Of a stretch of 64,000 nucleotides of DNA, positions 55,732 through 64,000 are shown in pieces. This stretch comes from Amorphophallus konjac (lineage: Eukaryota > Streptophyta > Magnoliopsida > Alismatales > Araceae): contig CM040126.1 of the NCBI GenBank assembly GCA_022559845.1, positions 224,446,641-224,510,640 on the forward strand, read 5' to 3'. Positions within the stretch are counted from its first letter, which is position 1. Every line of letters starts with the position of its first letter. The notes beneath the pieces were generated by a model, which saw only the letters and a list, made by a program, of their open reading frames with translations, was not told the DNA's origin and made no database searches. The translations under genes were made by a program, and so were the position numbers.

Positions 55732-55800
55732 ATGAAATGACGGTGGTTGGTGTGAACGTTATTAATCAACATGTTACCGTTCATTCCATGGATGAACGGT
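54781..55800. repeat. Array of about ten GCGTCC/GGCGCT hairpins in B LTR
   Basis: Hairpin-capable units lie at 54781-54807, 54811-54839, 54867-54896, 54899-54928, 54938-54957 (perfect 8-bp stem), 55279-55300, 55360-55390, 55434-55464, 55488-55515 and 55776-55800 (9-bp stem, nearly a full palindrome). Most have an AATRGCGTCC left arm and a GGRCGCTATT right arm. They lie downstream of the TATA box on the minus strand, so they belong to the transcribed leader. Confidence 0.8.
55697..55727. repeat. TA microsatellite in B LTR
   Basis: About 15 TA units; the matching run in the 5' LTR is at about 60056-60087. Confidence 0.92.
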
Positions 55801-56626
55801 GACACTTTTTATTTATTAAGATTTTATAAAAATTAATTATATGATAAATAAGAGAAAAATCTAAGGATCTTAACCCTGAAATATCACAATTTTATGACGT
55901 CAGGTTAAAAAGATAAAAATCGATAAAGAAGGTACATGTGTTAACTGCCTGAACAGGGTCGCTTTCTAATTTTTTAATCTTTTTATGCATCTAAATATAT
56001 GAGAATTAAGAGAAAAATATGAGGGTCTCAAGAATATATTTATCAGAAATTTTTGACATAAATTTGCATGATTAGAAAATTTTAATATGTGCTAACTTTT
56101 ACTTAAAATGTATTAACGTGAAACCATGTATGTTAAAGTCACGTGAATGTACGGAACGTGTAGGGATTTACCCAGATGAACAATGCAAGTTAACCAATAA
56201 ACCATGCAAATAATATAAATGTAACATCATATATGTTGGTTTAGAGTTTTATCTGGGAAGAGAAACCTACCTTTGGGATGGATTGGACGATGAACTTGTT
56301 CGAAGAATGGTGCTCTGTTTCTTGCGTAGGAACAGAGGATGGGAAGGATGAAGAGATGGACTTCTCCTTGTCTCTTCCGGTTGAAGTGCAGGCCATATGA
56401 GGAAGAGGAAGGAGAGGAAGACGCCAGGAAGAAGAAGCTTCACGTTTTCAGTGGTAGGAAGAAGATGGAATGCGGCAGCAGGAGGATGAAGAAGGCCCTC
56501 TTCACGCGTCAACAGCAGGAAGCAGAAGAGGAAGAAGATGTTGCCCACGTTCGGCAACGGCAGGATGGAAGGTGGCACAGCAGCGAACGGTAGCAGCAGC
56601 AAGGGTTGCTTCGTTCAATGGGGATG

Positions 56627-56640
56627 CGATTTTATAAGGG
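56627..56640 (-). promoter_or_regulatory. Probable TATA box of B LTR
   Basis: The minus strand reads CCCTTATAAAATCG. The 5' LTR copy is at about 61008-61020. Downstream on the minus strand follows a leader rich in TTCTTC. Confidence 0.6.
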
Positions 56641-57905
56641 TGTAAAGGTTCTAATGCTCGGTAACGGAAGGGTTTTAAGAACTTCCGAGTGTTGCCCTTG
56701 CCCTTCTATATTAACAGTCGCATGCTAAAACATCACTCGTAAAACCCTAAAAGCTAAACTCATACTACGTCGATCCCGTATGTGGGTGGGCTATTGCTAG
56801 ATTCGAATGGCTTTTGGGTTGGGTTGCATGGGTTTAAAGCTTGTACGTGATGCCCGATGGTTGCTATTTGAGTGAGGCCTACTCACGTGGGTTTGGGTTG
56901 GTCTTTGTGAGAAGGCCCATGGTTTTGCGTAGGCTTGCTTTGGAGTACATGGGTTTTGGGTTTTTTGTATATATATATGGGTGACATATAATGGGTTTTA
57001 TATGTGTTATATCCCCATGACTTTTTGGCCCATTTATCATTTTCTTTTGGGCTTTACCTATATTTGTGTTAGTGGAAAAGTCCATTACAACTTAATTATC
57101 TTTGTTTGGCCTTCTTATACGAGTATTTAGGAGTTGTGTTTACTATTTCAAATATATTGATATATAACCAAACTCATTTGTTACTTTCTATACGTGACTT
57201 ATATCTATTAATAATTGTGCATATATATACTTATATATATATGAGGCCCATTAGTTTTTTTTAGCTATTTTTATATGCAAGGCCTATACGGCTATCGGGT
57301 TTACCATTGGTGTTTTATATTTCATTTTAGTGTGGCTATAATAACACTCGTATATTCTGGGCTCAATAACCTAGGGTCAAAGCTCATGTATTCTATAAAT
57401 ACATATCTTTACCATTCCATGTGGCCCATTATACATATATCGGTTGATACGCTTCTCGAAGCCCATTATGTACTAATACTAACCCATGCGTGGGATCTTA
57501 GGGGTCTGCTAGCGTATGTGAGTTGGCCTTCAATGCCAAGCCCATTTCCTATTGGGTTGGATTAAGCTTTTATTATAGGTGGGTCATATTACAAACTAGG
57601 GTCTTAACCAATTGAGAGTTTACTTAAGGTAGTACTTCAAAAATGGGGATTTTATTTCTCATCATTTTCTTCACTTTATTTATCTCCTTAATCATTATCT
57701 TGAGTATTCGATCCTGAGAAAATATTTACTTCCATTTCAAAAAAGGAATATTAACTTAGCCATTTATTTATTCAATATTATTATCAGCTATTTATAGGAA
57801 TATACAATTATCATCATATATAGGTTATCTTTTCTTTTCCAAATCTAAATATATATATTTATATATTTATTCCTTTTTAGGCTTCAAAATTACCAAGTGT
57901 TTACA

Positions 57906-57918
57906 CCCTCCCACACTT
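57906..57918 (-). other. Polypurine tract of B
   Basis: The minus strand reads AAGTGTGGGAGGG directly before TGTAAACAC. Confidence 0.8.
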
Positions 57919-58068
57919 AAAAGAATTTGGTCCCCAAATTCACATGGTATTTTTCTTCCAAAACAGCCTAAAATTATTACACCATGACCTTAATTACCAA
58001 CAATATGCTAAAAAGGGTAATGAATGGAATCTACTTTCCTAATAGAAACAAATAGGACTAGCTTAAAG

Positions 58069-59042
58069 TTAAGGGGTACCTCTCGTTACTCCATCAGTTA
58101 ATTCATTCAAAGGTTGAAGCCTTCCTTGATGTCGTGTCCTATCGAGGTTTTCAACCTTCGGAGGTTGATCCTTTAGAAGGGAACAACTTGTTACATTGTG
58201 GTCTTTGCTTCCACAACGAAGACATCCACCTAACTCCCACCAACATTCCTCCGTTCGATGATTTCTCTTTCCACAATGTTTACACTTCTTTTGCGACACC
58301 CCATCCTGTCTATCTCCGCTTTTTATCTTCTTGCCTTTTGATGACCCATCACTACAATTAGGTCTCTTCTTACTAGTCTCGATTCTCCTTGCTAACTCAT
58401 TATTTCTTCTCCGAGCCTTGACTTTTTCCATCATCTCCAAGACATCCTCTAACAATTTAGCTCTTTTAACCATCTCCGGATAAGATTGTATATCCATTGG
58501 CGCCAACTGGAGAATGAGCTGAAGTCTTAACCCATTCATAAATCTTTTAGCCTTCATTCTTTCAGTCATAATCAGATGAGGCGCATAACGAGTCAACCTT
58601 GAGAATTGGGCCTCATACTCAGCTACGGACATACTCCTTTGTTTCAACGATGTAAATTCTGCGGCCTTCCTTTCTTTAATTCTCTCAGAAAAATATTTAT
58701 CATTAAAATATGTTAAGAATTCTGCCCATGATACTTGATTATCCGGCAATGTTGCTTCTACGGACTCCCACCATACCCTGGCACCCTTTTCTAGCAGAAT
58801 GTAGCCAATAGGACTTTATCTTAGTCCGAACATTGCATTATCTGGAATATCCTCTCAATCTCCTTTACCCAATGTTCCGCCTTATCAGGGTCGGTAGATC
58901 CATCAAACCTAGTGGGATTAAACCCTTGACAATTTCTGTGCAATTCTCCCGCACCACGATCCGCTACACCATGAGCCACCTGTTGGAGGGCTTGGGTCAA
59001 ACCTTGGACCATCTCACGCCATTGATTTTGCTCAGCTGCCAT
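58069..59042 (-). pseudogene. B gag with two zinc knuckles, frameshifted
   Basis: The start is ATG at 59042 (MAAEQNQWREMVQGLTQ). The capsid-type domain includes GFNPTRFDGSTDPDKAEHWV, WAEFLTYFNDKYF and AAEFTSLKQRSMSVAEYEAQ. A TAA at 58821-58823 and a one-base loss near 58795 break it; the shifted frame then runs from about 58790 to a stop at 58069-58071. Two CCHC knuckles, CKHCGKRNHRTEEC and CLRCGSKDHNVTSC, lie near 58240 and 58180. No protease motif follows. The domain is the Ty3/gypsy retrotransposon gag type. It would package RNA if intact. Confidence 0.92.
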
Positions 59043-59248
59043 CTAGCTAGAAAGTCAAATTTCTACAAAACAAGACGAGAATTAATTCCTTAGATATTTC
59101 AAGAGTAGCACATTTTAATTGGAGAGCGATTATATTTTAACACTTAACTCGTGGCTCAACCCGATTCTCACGGAATTCCTATAGGATGATCGACAAGGAT
59201 ACTCAACCTATCTCTTGGACTTAATGCCCTAAGGAATTGAAAGCCAAA

Positions 59249-59260
59249 GCTCTGATACCA
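59249..59260 (-). other. PBS of B, initiator-Met tRNA type
   Basis: TGGTATCAGAGC on the minus strand, four bases after the LTR edge at 59265. Confidence 0.94.
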
Positions 59261-59264
59261 CCTC

Positions 59265-60051
59265 TGTCACGTCCCGAACCGATAGCAGCGGAACATGTCA
59301 TTTTCTCGGAACGTGGTAGTTACACAATCGTGAATGATCAAGAGCAATCGCATAAGGCCCAATAATTCGGAGCTATAATAAAATTTTATTTCAAATCTAA
59401 GTCTCTTACAATTTAAATTCCAAAACTTGAAGACTCAACTACATCATGTTGAAAGAAAAGGAGATGACGTACTAACAGACTTAGACATGATAACTCAATA
59501 AGAGACACCATGCTAGACTCAAAAAAAAGTAAAAGACACGGGTTCACTAATTTCCAGAGCTCGCTTGCACAATTATCCCTCCCGTGTGAGTCTCGGTCTC
59601 GCTAGCCACCTGATTACCTGAAAATATTGGAATAAAACTGGATGAGCGAAGGCTCAGTAGGAATTACATCTCTACGATCCAGACTTGCTTAAAGTAATTT
59701 ACATCTTATGCAATGTGTCATGATCATGCATGAGTGAATGCGAGAAAATATAGAAATATAGCAATGCGAAAGGCACGAAATATCTAGCACAAAAATTGAC
59801 ATCTAGGTGGACGTTAATTTCTAAAGTTTTTAATTAAACAAAATTTACATCTATTTTAAAAGACAATATTTCACTTTAATGAGTTTAGAAAAGAACATCC
59901 CTTCAAAAGGATACATACTATTTAATTAAATTTTTTTAAAAATAAAATATATGATAATTAAGAGAAAAATTCAAGGATTTCAAATTATATAATTTTTATA
60001 ATTATATATTGCATAGTTTAATAGATATGGAATTTCAAGATATGGTTACAA

Positions 60052-60091
<40 letters not shown>

Positions 60092-62276
60092 TAAATGAAA
60101 TGGCGGTGGTTGGTGTGAACGTTATTAATCAACATGTTACTGTTCATTCCATGGATGAACAGTGACATGTTTTATTTATTAAGATTTTATAGAAATTAAT
60201 TACATGATAAATAAGTGAAAAATCTAAGGATCTTAACCCTGAAATATCACAATTTTATGACGTCGGGTTAAAAAGATAAAAATCGACAAAGAAGGTAGGG
60301 GTGTTAACCGTCTGAACAGGGTCGCTTTCTAATTTTTTAATCTTTTTATGCATCTAAATATATGAGAATTAAGAGAAAAATATGAGGGTCTCAAGAATAT
60401 ATTTATCAGAAATTTTTGACATAAATTTGCATGATTAGAAAATGTTAATATGTGTTAACTTTTACTTAAAATGTATTAACGTGAAACCATGTACGTGAAA
60501 GTCACGTGAAAGCATGGAACGTGTAGGGATTTACCAAGATGAACAATGCAAGTTAACCAATAAACCATGCAAATATTATAAATGTAACATCATATATGTT
60601 GGTTTAGAGTTTTGTGAGAAGAGAAACCTACCTTTGGGATGGATTGGACGATGAACTTATTCGAAGAATGGTGCTCTGTTTCTTGTGTAAGAACAGAGGA
60701 TGGGAAGGATGAAGAGATGGACTTCTCCTTGTCTCTTTCGGTTGAAGTGCAGGCCACAGGAGGAAGAGGAAGGAGAGGAAGACGCCAGGAAGAAGAAGAA
60801 GCTTCACGTTTTCAACAGTAGGAAGAAGATGGAATGCGGCAGCAGGAGGAAAACGGCAGGATGAAGAGGAAGAAGGCCCTCTTCACGCGTCAACAGCATG
60901 AAGCAGAAGAGGAACAAGATGTCACCCATGTTTGGCAACGGCAGGATGGAAGGTGGCACAACAGCGATCAGTAGCGGCAGCAAGGGTTGCTTCGTTCAAT
61001 GGGGATGCGATTTTATAAGGGTGTAAAGGTTCTGAAGGGTTCTAATGCTCGACCTTCCGAGTGTTGCCCTTGCCCTTCTATATTAACAGTCGCATGCTAA
61101 AACATCACTCGTAAAACCCTAAAAGCTAAACTCATACTACGTCGGTCCCGTATGTGGGTGGACTACTGCTAGATTCGAATGACTTTTGGGTTGGGTTGCA
61201 TGGGTTTAAAGCTTGTACGTGATGCCCGATGGTTGCTATTTGAGTGAGGCCTACTCACGTGGGTTTGGGTTGGTCTTTGTGAGAAGGCCCATGGTTTTGC
61301 GTAGGCTTGCTTTGGAGTACATGGGTTTTGGGTTTTTTGTATATATATATATGGGTGACATATAATGGGTTTTATATGTGTTATATCCCCATGATTTTTT
61401 GGCCCATTTATCATTTTCTTTTGGGCTTTACCTATATTTGTGTTAGTGAAAAAGCCCATTACAACTTAATTATCTTTGTTTGGCCTTCTTATACGAGTAT
61501 TGAGGAGTTGTGTTTACTATTTCAAATATATTGATATATAACTAAACTCATTTGTTGCTTTCTATACGTGACTTATATCTATTAATAGTTGTGCATGTAT
61601 ATACTTATATATATATGAGGCCCATTAGTTTTTTTTAGCTATTTTTATATGCAAGGCCCATACGGCTATCGGGTTTACCATTGGTGTTTTATATTTCATT
61701 TTAGTGTGGCTATAATAACACTCGTATATTCTGGGCTCAATAACCTAGGGTCAAGGCTCATGTATTCTATAAATACATATCTTTACCATTCCATGTGGCC
61801 CATTATACATATATCGATTGATACGTTTCTCGAAGCCCATTATGTACTAATACTAACCCATGCGTGGGGTCTTAGGGGTCTGCTAGCGTATGTGAGTTGG
61901 CCTTCAATGCCAAGCCCATTCCCTATTGGGTTGGATTAAGCTTTTATTATAGGTGGGCCATATTACATACTAGGGTCTTAACCAATTGAGAGTTTACTTA
62001 AGGTAGTACTTCAAAAATGGGGATTTTATTTCTCATCATTTTCTTCACTTTATTTATCTCCTTAATCATTATCTTGAGTATTCGATCCTGAGAAAATATT
62101 TACTTCTATTTCAAAAAGGGAATATTAACTTAGCCATTTATTTATTCAATATTATTATCAGCTATTTATAGGAATATACAATTATCATCATATATAGGTT
62201 ATCTTTTCTTTTCCAAATCTAAATATATATTTATATATTTATTCCTTGTTAGCCTTCAAAATTACCAGGCGTTACA
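59265..62276 (-). mobile_element. B 5' LTR (3012 bp, with 1.18 kb missing)
   Basis: It is colinear with the 3' LTR on both sides of a junction at about 59802, where GCACAAAAATTGA jumps to the equivalent of 55445. The missing part holds most of the hairpin array and all of the 45-bp repeat. Confidence 0.92.
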
Positions 62277-62281
62277 CCCCA

Positions 62282-63686
62282 GCAAGATCATAACTGGAAG
62301 ACCAACCTCCCATCCTCTAAACCAGAGGGAACACACGAGTGTAATGCCTACACTCGCAACTGGAGAACCAATCTCCCTTCCTCTAAGCACACTTAGAGGG
62401 TAACAAAGCAGTAAGGAAGAAATGAGTGAAACAACTCGAAGATAAAAAAATGATAAGAAAACAGTCACACAAAACAACGAAAATATAGCTTCCAGAGAAG
62501 CAGTCTCTCAAGCTCTAAAACCCAACAATGATCAATCAAACACTTTAGGATCTTCTCTCGAATAGGGAAATTCTTCTACACTCAACGACTGCAGATACGC
62601 TCTCTCTTTCGATCTTCAGTGGCTTCCTCTTGTTGTCTTCAGCCTCCTTTTATAGCCAGATGAGAGCGCGTGGCGACCATGATTCCCGCCCATTTCTTTT
62701 CACAGGTCTGATCCCTTTTTGGTTTCACGTGTCAGGATCATCCTTTCAGTTCGTTGCCTCGGATCACGAGCCCTTAACCTGGTACATTGATTTCCACGTG
62801 GAGTAACTTCATTGGTTTTGGGTTCACCGAACATAGGCTCGATCAGGTGACAAACCTGCCAAGCAAGCGAGGATCTTAGTGGAGGCAACATTGACCAAGG
62901 TCATGCACAGACTTTATGTATCATATAGCAAGTCTACCACAGACTCTAACTGACATGCACTAACCCCGTTTATCACAAAGAAGGATGTGCACTGACTTTT
63001 GCTTATCTTCTAACACATGTGCATCGATCATGGTGCGACTAAAACAGAACATGCACTGACTTTAACACGGCTGAGAAGGTATGCACCGACCTTTACAGTG
63101 ATATGCACAGACTTGGGTCGAGCGATGCAAAACATGCACGGACTTAGAATGTGCACAGGTTTATATTGCACCGACCCTACATGCACAACACTCTAAACAT
63201 GCACAGACTAGTGCGTCCCAAAAACTTGCACCGAGATTTGACCTATGAACTCTTATGCACGGACTTAGCAAAGAAGAATGCATAGACTTATCTTTACTAT
63301 CAGACATCAATGCACAGACCTGGTTCGTTGGAGATGCGGCATATGCACAGACTTACAATGCGGTCTAGTGAACATATGCACCGACTTAATGAATGGCCAA
63401 GAGATAAACTGCACGGACTCAATATGTGTATACATATATTGCAATGACTAAGTCGTGTGCAGCAACTAAGGTTGCACCGACTTGATACTTGCATGGACAG
63501 ACCCTATTCAGTTAAGATGCACCAACAGCATGGACTCAAGATGTAAAAAATAACTGTGTATGCACAGACTTTCTGAGTAGAACTAGAGAGTGCAATATAT
63601 AAGAGTGTGTAAAAAAAATGTGTTAAGATGAACCATCATAATTGACTTATAGTGTATGGCATCATCAAAACCGTACGAGTGCAACA
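62282..63686 (-). mobile_element. A 5' LTR, outer part (U3 and TATA)
   Basis: It resumes at AGCAAGATC after B's second CCCCA copy (62277-62281, shared with the LTR) and is colinear with 44892-46326. It has the TATA box at 62646-62654 and the U3 array at 62940-63590. Confidence 0.94.
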
Positions 63687-63691
63687 GAAGG

Positions 63692-64000
63692 TTCTTTAAC
63701 CTGAGACCAAGTTCATAAATCAGAGTTATGGAATTTTTTGGAATTTTCAGTTATAGAACCCGAATGAACTAGCCATAACACTTAGATTGGTTTAATGTTA
63801 ATGAATTCTGGCCTACTCAATAGAATCTCATGAAAACATTTGCATTCAAGTTTGATAGAGATGAACCAAAAATTCATATCAAAGTCAGATTATCCTCCTC
63901 TTATCTTACTCATTCAATTCCATTGGCTTCTTTGAGAGATATTGTGAAAGTATTGAGATTAAACAAGCATGAAGACTGAATGGAATTTTAGAATTTCAAT
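63692..64000 (-). mobile_element. Interior of C resumes (right of A)
   Basis: After the GAAGG copy at 63687-63691 the sequence continues C's AT-rich non-coding 3' region and leaves the window. No coding motif is seen. Confidence 0.68.

Larger units (their letters stand above)
53713..57905 (-). mobile_element. B 3' LTR (4193 bp, complete)
   Basis: It contains a TATA box near 56632 (minus, TTATAAAAT), a purine-rich leader (56600-56270), the hairpin array (54781-55800), a TA microsatellite (55697-55727) and a 45-bp repeat (54435-54655). Frames of 60-111 codons are scattered across it; none resembles a known protein. Confidence 0.9.
53713..62276 (-). mobile_element. Element B: gag-only gypsy element with giant LTRs
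   Basis: Edges are TGTCGCGCCCC at 53713 and GGCGTTACA at 62276, with CCCCA duplications on both sides. Minus-strand order is 5' LTR (62276-59265, 3012 bp), PBS TGGTATCAGAGC (59260-59249), gag (59042-58069), a short spacer, a purine tract and the 3' LTR (57905-53713, 4193 bp). The interior is only 1359 bp and has no pol. This fits the terminal-repeat-with-gag (TR-GAG) class, which relies on enzymes from others. The LTR length difference comes from about 1.18 kb (54250-55440) missing from the 5' copy. Confidence 0.92.
44450..63686 (-). mobile_element. Element A: Sirevirus-type copia retrotransposon with decayed gag-pol, holding B
   Basis: Edges are TGATAGAATGC at 44450 and GAGTGCAACA at 63686, flanked by perfect GAAGG duplications (44445-44449 and 63687-63691). 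Minus-strand order is 5' LTR (63686-53271, split by B), PBS TGGTATCAGAGC, one gag-pol frame from 53244 to about 47994, a 1.65-kb non-coding 3' region, a polypurine tract and the 3' LTR. Without B the element is about 10.7 kb. Gene order PR-INT-RT-RNaseH is that of copia elements; a long Gag coiled coil and large LTRs fit Sireviruses. No envelope-like gene was seen. Confidence 0.94.

Noticed and set aside
56267..56602. 111-codon minus-strand frame in B leader
   Set aside because: Low-complexity Pro/Leu/Phe product of a TTCTTC-rich leader; the other LTR does not keep it at the same length.

Overview
The window is plant nuclear DNA, made almost entirely of long-terminal-repeat (LTR) retrotransposons inserted into one another. 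Evidence for a plant: copia pol of the Sirevirus (SIRE/Maximus) type, Ty3/gypsy gag, a GPY/F-plus-chromodomain integrase tail, and repeated primer-binding sites matching the 3' end of plant initiator-Met tRNA. An angiosperm is likely, but the species cannot be named from the sequence. I found no host gene, rRNA, tRNA gene or CRISPR. A silent, pericentromere-like block is an inference.

Layout. E (1-2239, minus) is the truncated LTR of a Sirevirus-like copia element. It lies in D (2240-34094, plus), a Sirevirus-like element with a broken gag and no pol. D's 3' LTR is split by F (7042-33494, minus; TSD GTAGA), a non-coding gypsy derivative with LTRs of about 3.1 kb. F's 5' LTR is split by G (14148-31432, plus; TSD CCTGG/CCGGG), a large gypsy-like element without reverse transcriptase but with a long proline-rich reading frame. 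That frame is split by H (16822-24376, minus; TSD GTCAT), a chromovirus derivative that kept gag and an integrase tail with chromodomain but lost the rest of pol. So D holds F, F holds G, and G holds H.

The right part starts with I (about 34374-39938, minus), a gypsy-type 3' LTR followed by an internal region full of minisatellites. Next is C (39939 to beyond the right edge, minus; Sirevirus-like LTR of about 3.3 kb). C's internal region is split by A (44450-63686, minus; TSD GAAGG), the only element with full copia pol remnants: gag, protease, integrase, reverse transcriptase and RNase H, broken by many stops and frameshifts. A's 5' LTR is split by B (53713-62276, minus; TSD CCCCA), a gag-only gypsy element whose LTRs (4.2 and 3.0 kb) dwarf its 1.36-kb interior.

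How the parts work together. No element here looks able to move by itself. B, D, F, G and H would each depend on enzymes supplied by relatives elsewhere. Two regulatory themes recur. The Sirevirus-like LTRs carry arrays of short GCACCGACTT-like repeats upstream of the TATA box, usually with a pair of CACGTG boxes. Three unrelated gypsy families (B, F, G) carry arrays of GC-rich hairpins, mostly downstream of the TATA box and so probably in the RNA leader. These hairpin arrays and the orphan reading frames in G and H are the least explained parts of the window.
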